From positions 9,712,001 to 9,776,000 of the forward strand of contig NC_091864.1 in the NCBI RefSeq assembly GCF_019399895.1: DNA of 64,000 nt. The letters are read 5' to 3'. This document shows, piece after piece, positions 37,601 through 47,300 of the stretch. The first letter of the stretch is position 1; each line of letters opens with the position of its first letter. The notes below the pieces were generated by a model that saw nothing but the letters and a program-made list of their open reading frames with translations, did no database searches and was not told the DNA's origin. The translations under genes and the position numbers were made by a program. The DNA is from Cardiocondyla obscurior. Taxonomy: Eukaryota > Arthropoda > Insecta > Hymenoptera > Formicidae.

Positions 37601-38452
37601 TAGGCGTGTATGGCGAGTCGAGTCAAGTTACTGGATGAAATTCGACGAAGGTAGAAACGGGAGGTAGTCGGGAACTCGCAGTGCACACACGCGACGGCTC
37701 GGTTCGTTTTCCTTAGAGACCCTTTACTGAGAGTGGTGAAATAACGGCAAGACTAGGTCGGCGATGCCATTTTTTTTTCTTTTTCCGCTAAATATCGCGA
37801 CGTTTAATTTACAGATTACGCGTGTAGAACGTATCACGTTAAATGAGTTCTTAATAGAAACAAAATTCCTTCAGCTCATCCGTGCGAATCACGAGGTTCG
37901 TTTTCCTTAGCTGAACTGGCTGCACTAGTTCAGAGTTTATCTCTCTCTTTCCAATGCGGTGACAGAAAGATAACCTCTGAACTACAGTCAGCCCGGCCGA
38001 CAAAGGCAGACCGACAGCTGCAATTTCAGTTGAGGTTATGTTTATAAGAAAAATGACATAGATTAAAATCGAGGGGAGGGTGATTTAATTCGTGGCTCTC
38101 AGCGAAGGGTCTCTACGTGCGCCCAGTGCAGGTACTATTTTCCCTGCTGAGAGAAGCTATTGACACGCGCGCAGCCGCGCCGAGCAACGCATGTACGTAC
38201 GAGCTTACGCAACCTACACGCTCAAAGTACCACCGCCCACCGTCGTTCGTCCAATCGCATCGCGCTTTCTCTCTCTCGCGCAGTGCTCCCTTTGCACCCT
38301 AACTCTAGATTCTCGCGCTCGCACTCTCTCTCGTTCTCTCTTTTTCTCTTTCCCTCATTCTCGCAATCCCTCCCTGGGATTCTCGTTACTCACTTGCCGA
38401 TAATCTCGCAGAGCTCGTAAACATCGTCGAAGAGAACCTCGTCGTCCGCCAT
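11394..38452 (-). CDS. CASK: CASK, MAGUK scaffold with CaM-kinase-like domain (3' part outside the window)
   Basis: Ten exons on the minus strand join in phase: 38394-38452, 27854-27966, 26696-26801, 25713-25790, 23745-23920, 14602-14777, 14326-14448, 13193-13379, 12943-13064 and 11394-11573. They give residues 1-440. The start MADDEVLFDDVYELCEIIGK is diagnostic of CASK. Residues about 12-277 form the CaM-kinase-like domain: FAVKIVDV carries the Lys, HRDLKPQC has Gln-Cys where kinases keep the Asn, and GFG stands in place of DFG, as in other CASKs, which are Mg-independent pseudo-active kinases. Residues about 340-440 cover the two L27 domains (FNARRKLK region, then DAVQRAREVEEIL) that bind Lin7 and Mint-type partners at synapses and junctions. 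The PDZ, SH3 and guanylate kinase part is missing from the window. Intron 1 (10.4 kb) and the intron between exons 5 and 6 (9 kb) carry nested genes. Confidence 0.95.
12136..12210 (-). CDS. CASK: Alternative first coding exon of CASK (kinase-less isoform)
   Basis: A 25-codon exon starts at an ATG (12210-12208) and reads MHLCQLMFIGDAELAGDL and onward, ending at a strong donor CTG|GTGAGT. An in-frame TGA lies about 30 bases upstream and no acceptor precedes the ATG, so it is best read as a first exon. It ends in phase 0, exactly matching the next CASK exon (11573, LYDRISG...). The kinase-to-L27 exon before it also ends in phase 0, and splicing past this exon gives the conserved full-length CASK sequence. 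Joined, it would encode a CASK lacking the kinase domain and the first L27 domain. Short CASK forms from internal promoters are known in Drosophila, but whether this exon corresponds to one is inference. Confidence 0.55.
12211..12650 (-). promoter_or_regulatory. Putative internal CASK promoter with three CACGTG E-boxes
   Basis: A GC/CpG-rich segment lies directly upstream of the alternative first exon. CACGTG occurs at 12256-12261, 12276-12281 and 12294-12299, 20 and 18 bases apart, each followed by GGCA or TGGCA. Palindromic E-boxes bind bHLH factors (Myc/Max, Clock/Cycle and USF classes). The assignment as promoter rests on position, composition and motif clustering. Confidence 0.4.
14030..14083. 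repeat. (TA)n microsatellite
   Basis: About 21 perfect TA units from 14041, with a degenerate AT-rich lead-in. It lies in the short CASK intron between 13380 and 14325. Confidence 0.9.
14778..18885. other. CASK intron 5, left part, no gene seen
   Basis: AT-rich intronic DNA. Apart from a diverged tandem duplication near 15.5-15.9 kb I see nothing structured. The short open frames present are explained by chance. Confidence 0.5.
15520..15885. repeat. Diverged tandem duplication, unit about 197 bp
   Basis: The segment starting at 15520 (CGCTAAATTTAATACG) recurs from 15717 (CGTTAAATTTAACGT). Matching blocks keep the same order: ACGTAGATTGATTTTAC / ACGTTGGTTAATTTTAC, CTCGAGTAAAACATT / CTTGAGTAAAATATT, GATTACTTAATTAA / GATTACTTATTAA, and GGAATAAATAAGCG / GATTGAATAAACG. 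The copies differ by substitutions and small indels, so the event is old. Confidence 0.75.
18886..19095 (-). CDS. Small single-pass membrane protein, 69 residues (ORF B of a possible two-cistron transcript)
   Basis: ATG at 19095 and TAA at 18886. The product has a very basic N-terminus (MRKSCRPRKRRR), one membrane segment at about residues 14-33 (TVLITILLLSLYVLSIGLI), and an acidic tail (EDLTDAEDSLVSDTEDN). This is the layout of a signal-anchored protein with the basic end in the cytosol. Codon choice is plausible for coding. An in-frame TAA lies 15 bases before the ATG and no acceptor fits between, so this is its own start. The ATG follows the stop of the upstream 37-codon ORF by only two bases. 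It sits in a CASK intron on the same strand. No family is recognised. It could also be the first exon of a longer type II membrane protein, since a GTGAGC donor-like site lies inside it. Confidence 0.4.
   Translation of the reverse strand: MRKSCRPRKRRRIDITVLITILLLSLYVLSIGLISSSCNFPFEDLTDAEDSLVSDTEDNIGIHMPAKSA
19098..20207 (-). CDS. Small peptide, 37 residues, two exons (ORF A upstream of the membrane protein)
   Basis: The first exon is 20126-20207: ATG after an in-frame TGA, reading MNTACYTTEYRQCLSPKG, then QLYLKADSEG, with donor GAGG|GTAAGC. The second part is 19098-19129 after the acceptor CCACAG, adding RSSSTDNGD and a TGA. Phase agrees (1 to 1). The stop is followed by CA and then the ATG of ORF B, so one mature mRNA would carry both frames. 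The peptide has two Cys, no signal peptide and no membrane segment. It might be a functional peptide or just an upstream ORF that limits translation of ORF B. The acceptor has a weak pyrimidine tract, so the junction is tentative. Confidence 0.35.
20005..20062. repeat. (TA)n microsatellite
   Basis: About 29 TA/AT units inside the proposed intron between ORF A and ORF B. It generates an artefactual Ile-Tyr repeat frame. Confidence 0.9.
20208..23744. other. CASK intron 5, right part, no confirmed gene
   Basis: AT-rich intron. It contains an open frame at 21350-21793 (minus, 147 codons) with several hydrophobic stretches that I could not assign, A-rich runs near 21.83 and 22.07 kb, and nothing else I can support. 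Confidence 0.5.
28546..28761. mobile_element. MITE-like element, copy A (216 bp)
   Basis: The two ends are imperfect inverted repeats of about 40 bp. The left end reads AAGTATATTTTAAATTAAG and then AATGCCAATCTCAT. The reverse complement of the right end reads AAGATATTCCCAAATTGAG and then AACGTTAATTTCAT. The middle is AT-rich and has no coding capacity. The whole unit, ends and interior, recurs about 1.3 kb away (copy B). No clear target-site duplication is seen. Confidence 0.6.
29208..29245. repeat. Poly(T) run
   Basis: 38 consecutive T between the two MITE-like copies, in CASK intron 1. Confidence 0.9.
29865..30085. mobile_element. MITE-like element, copy B (221 bp)
   Basis: Same orientation and structure as copy A. 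The left end is CAGTAAGAAAGGTATTCTC and then AAATTCAGAATGTCAATCTC. The reverse complement of the right end is CAGAAAAAAAAGTATTCTT and then AAACTGAAAACGTTAATTTC. Both ends start with CAG. The interior aligns with copy A (AATTTAAATATATAAG / AATTTTAACATATAAA; GTGAAATTAACGTTTTC / ATGAAATTAACGTTCTC). The copies are well diverged, so the insertions or duplication are old. Confidence 0.6.
30293..30622 (-). CDS. Orphan open frame without ATG, possible internal exon
   Basis: About 110 open codons on the CASK strand within CASK intron 1, bounded upstream by a TGA and lacking any methionine start. A possible acceptor (AATGAGCAG|TTGGAC, near 30611) and a good donor (GACG|GTGAGAAC, near 30296) flank about 315 bases. 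The translation has normal composition (CSVKLWLQCEQRAIL, RRSDVVITVLESRF) but no family that I recognise, and no partner exons were found. It may be an unannotated exon, an old transposon fragment or chance. Confidence 0.15.
   Translation of the reverse strand: MNEQLDYKSAICTQHVLINDKLCSVKLWLQCEQRAILADLPKTSNNSSVRRSDVVITVLESRFLHGTCAFVLTGPFLRRNLLTTQGKVQLREIRSLIYNGQEVKCIRRR
32050..33848 (+). CDS. Secreted DNA/RNA non-specific endonuclease (insect dsRNase-like)
   Basis: Three exons join in phase: 32050-32110, 32371-32854 and 33179-33848. They encode 404 residues. Exon 1 is a signal peptide (MLLIIPFLACCAAYA). Exon 2 gives a Cys-containing N-terminal region. Exon 3 holds the nuclease domain with the active-site box FLSRGHMAAKADF (general-base His; family consensus DRGH, here SRGH) and NTAPQWQSFNGGNWNSLE, whose Asn binds the catalytic metal in Serratia-type nucleases. 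Enzymes of this family cut DNA and RNA without sequence specificity. Insect members are secreted into gut or hemolymph and degrade dsRNA. The length fits the insect family. The whole gene lies inside CASK intron 1 on the opposite strand. The family is certain; the substrate preference is inferred. Confidence 0.9.
34556..34602. repeat. (TA)n microsatellite
   Basis: About 23 TA units followed by a T run, downstream of the nuclease gene in CASK intron 1. Confidence 0.9.
34620..37900. other. CASK intron 1, right part, no gene seen
   Basis: AT-rich intron with A/T runs and ATTAATTAAAT-rich patches near 36.3 kb. Open frames of 60-70 codons at 35475 and 36671 have no recognisable content. Confidence 0.5.
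37918..37993. ncRNA. Pre-miRNA-like hairpin (candidate)
   Basis: A 76-base segment folds into a long stem. The left arm GGCTG..TAGTTCAGAG.TTATCT.TCT pairs with the right arm AGA.AGATAA.CTCTGAACTA..CAGCC. It has five outer pairs, a 3x4 internal loop, ten uninterrupted pairs, one mismatch, six pairs, a mismatch and a few more, leaving a terminal loop of about 15-18 bases. It lies about 400 bases downstream of CASK exon 1, within intron 1, in sense with CASK when read on the minus strand. I do not recognise either arm as a known insect miRNA. Hairpins of this length and pairing are unlikely by chance here, but expression is unknown. Confidence 0.35.
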
Positions 38453-38624
38453 AGTGACGACGAGGGTGAGGAGGAGGTCGAAGGAGTCGACCGAGCTAGG
38501 AAGCCGCACGCGTCAGAAGACGCGCCGTCGTAACGTGAATGCGTGATAATTTGGAGCGCGTGCGGGCGCGCGCCTTTTTCTGCTGCTGAGCACGCAATTC
38601 CCCGACCAACGTCGCCGTGACCGT

Positions 38625-38720
38625 CGACGTCGTGGCCGTGATCGTCGTCGCCGTCGCCGTTTTCGTCCTCGCCGTCGTTGTCGTTGTCGTTGTTATCGTA
38701 GTCGTTGTATTCGTATTGTG
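38625..38720. repeat. CGT/GTT trinucleotide-rich tract
   Basis: Imperfect (CGT)n passing into (CGTTGT)n, about 170-270 bases upstream of the CASK ATG and so probably in the 5' UTR or promoter. Read on the minus strand it gives a spurious Asp/Asn/Gly-rich frame. Confidence 0.75.
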
Positions 38721-39070
38721 CGGCGTACACGCGGCGTGAACGCAGCCACGTATCGAGGATTCACGGCCGCATCGCGCTCGTCTCCCTCTCACTTGCACGG
38801 CTTGCCGCTGCCGGCCCGTCGCTCGGCCTGCCTTTACGCACACGTCACGCACATATGCACGCACACACTCGCGCACACACCAGCCGTGGATAATGCACCC
38901 GTGTGTCAGCACACCGCCGACCCCGCCGCACTGACACTCCGTCGGCGGACACGAGCCCACACTGTACCACTGCAGGGTGCGATCGTGACTCGTACGTGTG
39001 GCGCAACTCCACTCTGCGCGCAGCGGGTACTAATATCGGGCTCGACACCGCCTTGTCGAGGTGCGCCAAA

Positions 39071-39100
39071 CTCGCTCGCTCGCTAGCTCGCTCGCTCGCT
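39071..39100. repeat. (CTCG)n repeat with a central inverted segment
   Basis: CTCG units are interrupted by a CTAG (CGCTCGCTAGCTCGCTCG). The centre is partly palindromic. Confidence 0.75.
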
Positions 39101-40281
39101 TCACACACACGCGCGCCTCGCCGGCTGACTCGGTGCTCACGAAAAACAGACGACCGCGATGCGATGTTACTCCAGACTCGTAGGTAGCGGACCAGGCCTC
39201 GTCGTGACCTGCCTCAAAAGCGCGGAGCGTGAAAACGGCTCCTGGGCTGTTCCCGTGTGTACTCGTGGTTTCCTCTCGCCGTCGTGGAGTCGCGGACGCG
39301 CACGTCACGAGCCGGACAGACGGCCGACAGACGACGGCGGACAATAACGATGGCACTGGCACACGTTACCCCGTCTGTCAAAGGCCGGAGCAGTGGGTTC
39401 GCTCGCTCCGAAGCAAGACTGGTTGCATAAAACGCGGCGGGCGGCTGCGCCGACTGCCAGTCGTTCTCCTCCAACGCCCCCTCTGTGCATGGTCAGCTCA
39501 TGGAGGGGCGGGCGTGGCGCCTGCTACTCCACGTTTGCAACCTTTTGCTCTTTAACTTGTCCTTTCCTGCCTTCATTCTTTGCTCGTCGAATGCGACCAA
39601 CGCGCGTGCACCTCGATAAGAACATTCCCCGAACCTTTCTCTGTACGCCATTCGCCCACATGATTTTGTTATCGTCTTTTTGAATGCGCAGTCGGTACAT
39701 TTCCTTACATCTTTTCCTCGTACAGGCTAGTTCAGAGTGGATGAATCAGTCTCCACTGTAGGAAATGAGCACCAACTGCAACTGAGTTTAATTCTGAAAA
39801 TCTTTAGCATACGTGATGTAAACTGTAAATTTTTAATACGTTGTAGTCGATAATTTATTTATGGTAAAGAAAAAATTAGCTTTTTTACTTAGGTTTATCC
39901 TGTATAAGGAATTATTCGAAGAAATGCAATTTTTTTTTTTTTTTTTACAGAACGAATAAGATTATGTAATTTTCGTATTTTAAGTTATTTTTTATAAATA
40001 TTACCTTTACGTGTTTCTTCTTATAATATTTTCTTTTTTATCAGTTATCGATGCGAATAAGCAGAACATGATAAGAATGAAACAATATTAAAATTAATTT
40101 AATTATTAAATTTAATATAATAATTATCTTCTTATAAAAATATATTAACAGCAAATTTAATTCTAATTATAAATTCATCACGTTGAGTAAGTCATAATTT
40201 TGTTGAAAAAGAAAATTATTAAAATAAAATAGTTTAAAGTTTACGAGGAATTATTAAAATATTTTTTTTTTTTTATCGTTA

Positions 40282-41326
40282 TTATAAACGCTTCATCCCA
40301 TCGAAGATATCTTCAATTTCTTCTTTTCGTCCAAATACCGTTAATACCAGCATTTGGTAGTTTTGATACCGTTGATGATAAAGAGCGTGTCTACCGAGAG
40401 CTGTAAATTTCGCTTCTTTTTCGAGATGCTTTAAATGTCTATGATTATATCCTTGCAGAACAATTATATTTGCCCTGCAAACGTAATTTAAAAATACATA
40501 TTACATTTTCACTTACTAATAGGCATTAAAAAAATATTTGGTGTAAAAAGTTGGTTTATAAGAAAATAATTTTATAATTATTACCCGGAATTCCGCCATT
40601 GAACAATATAAGGATTTTTCACTTGATTAGCTGCTAATTTATTGTGAAGAGCGAGTATACCATGCGTTATCTATAAACACAGAAAATATATATTAAAACT
40701 CGATTAATTGCACACATAATTAAAAACAAAATTTATTTTTAAACACGTAACTACATAATGTTTTAATTTGTAATGTCTTTACTTAATAATAACTGAGTAA
40801 AATACTTGAATAATTAATTTAATTCTTACTGTTTTCGCTGCTAGTCCAAACTCTATAACAATTTCAGTATTGAGTACTGAATAAAATACATATTCATTGA
40901 GTTCTACGTTTTTTTTATTTTGTTTTTTAACAAATCTAAATTTTCCGCTTTGTTCATTATATATAATTTCCCATTTACTATTACGTTTCAATTTTTTTCT
41001 AAACATATTTAATTTAAGAAAAATTAGATATTAATGATATGTTTATTATTTATTGGTTTAAATTTTATATTGTATAGATTGAGTAATTTTTTATAAGATT
41101 ATGCACGTTAGTTTTTAAATAGAAAATTATTTAATATAATAATGTAATAATAAATAAATAAAAATAACTAAATAATATATAATAATAAATAAAATATGAG
41201 TTGAGTAATATGTAATTTAGGATACCTGTTTAATAATTTATTTAAACCTTTGAATTTATTATTGCCACGCCGTTTACCATTTTTCTTATTTTGACATTTC
41301 ATTACGAAATTATATTCAAAATGTAT
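40282..41326 (-). CDS. Uncharacterised basic protein, 174 residues, four exons
   Basis: Exons on the minus strand are 41226-41326 (coding from ATG 41302), 40830-40998, 40585-40670 and 40282-40474. Every junction is GT..AG and phases agree (2, 0, 2). The first exon starts at a good acceptor (CTTTTCAG) before the ATG, so an untranslated exon probably lies upstream. The N-terminus is Lys/Arg/Asn-rich (KCQNKKNGKRRGNNKFKG), suggesting a nuclear or nucleic-acid-bound protein. The rest is a single compact domain with a strand-rich middle (KWEIIYNEQSGKFRFVKK, NTEIVIEFGLAAKT), a TRP/RNS-containing segment (YIVQWRNSGANIIVLQG) and a helical C-terminus (RHALYHQRYQNYQML, FGRKEEIEDIFDGMKRL). I do not recognise the family. 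Its neighbour is the CASK promoter, 1.8 kb away on the same strand. Confidence 0.75.
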
Positions 41327-44300
41327 CTGAAAAGATTTTAATTTTTGTACCTTACACAATTTTAAAATTTAACCTAATTTTATGTATTTTTAAGCGATTC
41401 CCAAAAATTTAGTGCGTATACATACGTACGAATTAGCTGTCAAAAAGTAAAGATCAATAAAACAAAGCGTTAAATTAGTTGCCGCATAGTATCACAGATG
41501 GACTTTTAAAAACATATCTTATGAGTAATAAAATAGAATGCATTTGCAGTATATTTTTGAATCTATTTTACATATGTTATAAAACCAAAACTGATAGTTA
41601 CAAATCTAATTTGTACTTTATTTTAAAGAAAACAATTAAGGTACAAATAATCTGTACTTGGTAAATTTTTCGTGATTATCGGCTGTTGAGGATTGTGAAA
41701 TAAAGAGAAAGTATCCGCATTATCTGCTACTGATATAAATTTTAACAATCTAAATAACTTTTATTAACATTAAAAAAAATACTATATTGACGCAAAACGA
41801 CGTTTTTATTCTTGCAGAAAATCAAGTGAAAATAATGACAATAAAAATATAACTTTATATAACACTGAAATGATTGCATCGTAACAGTATTATTATTTTA
41901 ATTTATATTATTTAATTATTTTATTTTATTACAAAACCTGCTTAAATAAAAAATTTTTAAGTCCTTCCACGTCTAACGATAAACTCACTTTTATACAGTT
42001 TAATGATTATTATACTCTAACGAGCATGTCTTACCGTCGCGTTCTTAAAACCGAACTATATTAATTAAGAAATAAAATAAGTAGTTTCTAATTGAGACGT
42101 TTGCTAATAATTAACAAGATCTGTGAAGTTACATCGATTAATCTGTGAGCTGAATGCTGAAACGCGACCGGACGCCAACGCAATTCCCTCGACGTGTGGC
42201 GTCGACTGGTCGCCACTTCCCCTTCGCATGAGAGCGTTGCAATTTATGCGCGGAGAGCTGCGGGATTTCACAACGAGGAAATACGTGGCAATGACGAGTG
42301 GTAGTCACTAGCTAGGAGATAATAATTCTATGATTATTTCATAAGGGGGAGGCAGGGCGAGTAAGGAGGCGAGCTCGAAAGCGGGTTTTACAGTACAGAC
42401 GTGTCAGAAAGGAGAGAGAGAGGGAGAGACGAGAATGAGAAGATACTCTTTGAATATGTATTCAATGAAATTTATAGCCGATAAGGGTAGAGTAATTGTA
42501 AAGTGCCCCTAAGTGTTCGGAGGGGATTGAGCAGAGAGCCGGGTTGACCGGTGGCCCTTGAATATGTAAAGATCATGCACGCACCCCTTGTAGCAGTATA
42601 ATAGAACGAAAACATCCTGCAGGCCTGAACGAACCCCTAATTACATTTTACTGCTGCTCTAACAACCGTTACTGCAAGAGACTTTCGTTTCTCTATCAAT
42701 CTCTCTTTTTAACCGCGCAGCGGGTTGTTTTCCTGGTTTCACTGCAACAGGCGGCCCCGTCGAATTTTCCCCAAAGGTTAAGTTATAGGTTGTATTAGTA
42801 TAGGTGCACGGGAAATGAATCGGGGAAACTAAATATATCGCATTGAACGTTTGCCCATCTGCTTGATTTTTCGATTATTTTAATTATTACTGCCAGTATC
42901 CGTTTTGCCTTAACTATGCCTTATTAAAACTGATATTTTGGATCTTCTTGCGACAATACAAAAATAAAATAAAAAAAACGGTTTACGATAGAAACAATAA
43001 TTCAAGAAGAATTACAAGAATCGTATTAATATAAAAGAAGTAGACGCGAAAGAAAGAGAACGTCAAAAAGTGACACAGCGGGGAGATTTTTCATGTCTCA
43101 AAGAAAATGCATTTGATGTCTTAATAACAAGCTGCACTACGATAAGGAAACAAGGAATATGAATTATAAATAGTGCCTGGATAGATAAAATAGCGGATTG
43201 CGCTGCGATGGGGGTGAACGTGAGAAAAACGCAACATAGCAGAACTTTCAGTAAGTCACATTTCTGCTACAACATCGTAAGCTCGTTCTTTCAACCCCAC
43301 TTTCTCTCCAGCCACTTTCACCTACCTGTCCACTTCCGTTTTAAGATAAAGTACAAGTTCTACAAGGCTTTCTCCCTCCCACCTTTCCTCGTTCTTTATT
43401 TTAAAAGAAATTTTCTTAAATTCAAGTAATTTATTATTTAATTTACAATTTAAATTGCTTGACTTCTTTAAATAATATTTTCTCTCTTTTTATATTAAAA
43501 CTACATTCGAAATAGAAGTAGCAAACAAAATATAAAAATGCCTGGATAATAAATTTACTAACCGCGATCTTTTCGTAAAGATTCCCGTTGAAATATTTAT
43601 TTCTTTTATTTTCTACCCTCGACATTTGAGTGACGGAATTTAGTGGTAGCCTGTACGAGATCTGATTCGCAACACGTGCAGGTCCTCATGGATCAGAAGG
43701 AATAGCCTGGTGAACGGCGGCGATACATCTTCAGACCGATACGTGGTGTTTTTGGTGATGAAAGCCACAGAAATCGATACTAATGGGAGTTCGAATGTCA
43801 GAGCGGAGAGAAACTGCCACGCCAGCGGAGAAACCAACGCGGTTACATTGCAGAGACAGCGGAAGAGAGAACGGAATGGGAGAAGGAGGGAGGACGAAGA
43901 GTAATCGGTGATAATGCAAATTCAGAGTGACCGAGAAAGACAGATGACATAAATATTATTTAGCACAGATCCTTCGCCTTCATTTATCAGGTAGCGGGCA
44001 GTGAGTTGATTTTGGAATCCCTTTGTGGGTTCAAAATTGGCTGAACTTCGATACCTTGCATACCGGAATCAAAGCGAAATTCGGCCTTCCACATATACAC
44101 GCATGCAACGGGATCCAATAATCTCGTGGCTGTAGGTTCAAACAATATGATAGAATGCTTATAAAGGTAGAATTATTATTATTCGGCAGTAAACCTTAAC
44201 GAAATAATAATATATTTTAATTTGGTGACAATTCAATTTGTTCTAAAAAATAAGGATTTATTATGGCTATTATATACGTACATTTAACGTGGATATTTAA

Positions 44301-47300
44301 GACTTGCGCAAATTTAAAAGAAACTTATTTTAAGAAGTACAGTAATAATGAAATAATTAAATATAATAAATGAAAATAATATAATATGATTAATTCTCAG
44401 AGTACATTTGTAGACCGTACAAAATTTAATACGTGGTTAGTTTTTTCGATCTCGTACACATCGCTGAACGAAAAGGCGATATCGGAATAATTATTGCATA
44501 CTAGAAAACGCGCTCGAGATCACGGCGAAGGAGTAGGTACGCGGAACAGAAGAGGGAAAGATTTATGGGATTTTGTGTAGAGGAATTTCTCGCTCCGAAG
44601 ACGATACCAGTACAATCTGTGGCGACTCCTGGGGCAAGCTGGTGCACAGACAGACAGGCAGACAGGCAGGGAATCATGGCACGTCTTCGCCAGAGCTGAG
44701 AACAGATGTTCTCTTTTGGATTTACGAACTAATTTGACGAGCAGTTCTGGGGAAGACGGAGCTAACCAATCAATTCGCATTAAGACTCACATCGATTTCT
44801 TGACAATTGCGCAACAACAAATGTCTACTTCCATTTGGAAAAAGCTCGCAATTTTTATTTTATGAGTTTATATTTATTATAAAATCGCGTATGTAAAATT
44901 GGATGTTTTTTCTTAAGCTGTGCAAAAAAAAAAGAAAGAGATAGTTTTTATTATATCATTTTTTACATAAATTTGAACAATAATAAAATTTATTTTGGAT
45001 ATACCTTTTATTTCAACAACGTGCATATGTTCTTAATTAATAAGTTTACGTCGTTTCCTTTGACTTTACTTGCAAAAAAAATTATATAATACATTGCTAA
45101 GGAAGCGTGGTTTTTTTTAGGAGAACGGCACTTCTCGTCTCTCGGTACATCAGAATGTACGCAGGACACAACAGGATAAGAATTTAGTAACAACTTGACT
45201 TTACGTGCATAAGTAAAGTAATTTAAAGAAGAATATAAAAAAAATATATTTTAATGTAACGATAAAAAATATGAAACATTTAAATAAATAAATAAACGTT
45301 TAAATAAATATTTAATATTACAAATATATGTGTTTTCGCTGCATATCGCGTTTGCGCCGAAAGCAGTACGTTATAAGAGAAAATTAATCATTCAGCTCTT
45401 GTCTTATAAATACGAAGTCTCATCTTATCGAAGAAGACCATCGTTCGCGCTTTGGAAATATCCTTTGAGGAAATAATGCCGTGAGGTTGGTGAAAAATGC
45501 AAAAACGACTTTGTCTGCTCTTCCCCCGAAGACCGAATGCGCGTATATATCGAATATACAACCACTCCGTCGCTTCGTGTTGAATAATTGACAATGCAAT
45601 TTGCTCGAGCGGTGGTAAAAGAGGAGTACTTCGTATCTTTGCGCGAAAACGTCTTCGGTTTCAAGCCGCAGTGCGGTTTTCTTCGTGCGTCCTCGTTGCA
45701 AAACGTGAAATTTTTCCAATGTAACGGGACCACGATATTCTGTCTGATTATGTGCACACAATGTACTTTCTTTTTTTTTTATTTTTACTAAAAAAATTTT
45801 TTTTTTTAATGAAATGCTGTTAGATTTAATTTTTGTATTCAAGTTAGGAATTTGAGATAAAGAGATAAAGTTTACAGCAAAATTTCTTTTTTTTTTAAAG
45901 TAACATAAATCTGTTTACGTGTCAATGTGAAGTAATGCTATTTGCGCAATTTGGAATGCGATATATTTGGCTTCAATCCCATAATATTGCAGCTTGAATC
46001 TAAAGCTTTCAGATGTTGAAATTGTTCCAGCTGAATTATGTGTACCATTTGACTCCGCGTATAAAGCCTAATAGCAACACGCAGACATAACGTGGCTGCG
46101 AAGGGCTTTCAGGAAGGGGTGTTACCGGTAGAGAGACAGACTACCACGCCCCGTCCCTAAAATTTCATCCCCTGAATGATTAAAACCTAATATAGGGACA
46201 CGCCTATCTAGGGTCCTTCGAAACCCTCGTTGCACTGTGCCGTCTCGATTTTGTTATCGCTTGTCCTCACTCCGCGCGATCTATCTGCAACTTTGATATC
46301 TGTTTTTCTTAACGACTGAATACTCTTATTATGACATTAATCTAATTTTTAAAATTTTTACTTAATTTGCTTCTTTTAAGTATCTCCATGTTATTTTTTT
46401 TTTTAATTTATTAAAATATTTGGCTATAAATATAAAACAATAATGGAGAGACATTATCCTTGTAAAATATTCAACTTTGATCTTCAATAAACATGTCAAA
46501 TGAAGACGCGGCATTTCTCGTGGCCCGTTTTAAAATTCGACACGCGTTTGTACGAGATAAAACTTTCACAGTTGAGGCAAAAGAGGATTCCGTGAGTGAC
46601 ACGTTGCGACATTCCATCCATGTTTTTGTTATGTTCTACCGCGGGGTTCTCCATGTCGACTTTGTCAGTCCGCGATGCTGCAACTTATTGTTAGACGTTT
46701 CTAACGTTTCTTGGATATTTCTTATTGCGTGAAAGTTGCAGAATCATAAGTTCAGCTAGCGTAAGTATTAAAGTGAAGCACCCGCGTTGAACAACACTTT
46801 AAGCTACTAATTGTAAATTAACTAATCGGTAATATTTTTAATTAAAATATGAATTTGAAACTTCTGTGGAGCGCTCGAGTTAAAAATTTTATTTTGCTCT
46901 GAATCGAATTTTCTGTCGTATATTTTTAATCAATAAAACAACCGTAAAAGACGAACGAATGACCGGTTAACCCGATGCAACTGTCACAAATTGCTGCACT
47001 TTCAGCAAAACTTCGGAGCTTAACTTTCAGAACTTTCGAAAAGCCGGCCGTTAAATCCTCGTTATCGTTAAAATTAATCCACCCTTACGGCGTCACAATT
47101 TCTTGGCGTGTGACGAAACTCGCGCGATATATAAGTGACTTGTCAAAAAACTATTATCATTCTAATTGCGCGGCACGAGATCTGGAAAATTTGCGACATT
47201 ATTTTTAAAAGCATATTCGCGATTAACCTAATTTTATTAAACGTCGTTTTTAAGGTCCAGCATTAAAATTACGATGCGCATTTTCTCTAACATTATTTGA

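Larger units (their letters stand above)
38100..39560. promoter_or_regulatory. CpG-rich CASK promoter / 5' UTR region
   Basis: GC- and CpG-dense sequence surrounds and lies upstream of the CASK start codon (38452, minus strand). It includes CGT-type trinucleotide runs, CA/CG runs and a CTCG repeat. Open frames on both strands are by-products of the composition. Transcription start sites cannot be placed from sequence alone. Confidence 0.5.

Noticed and set aside
38386..38960. Asp/Asn/Gly- and Thr-rich minus-strand frames upstream of CASK
   Set aside because: Products of the CGT/GTT trinucleotide tract in the promoter or 5' UTR. The CASK start itself is in a different context.
45420..45842. 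140-codon minus-strand frame and overlapping frames
   Set aside because: Low-complexity start from A/T runs, no domain, and several overlapping frames are equally open.
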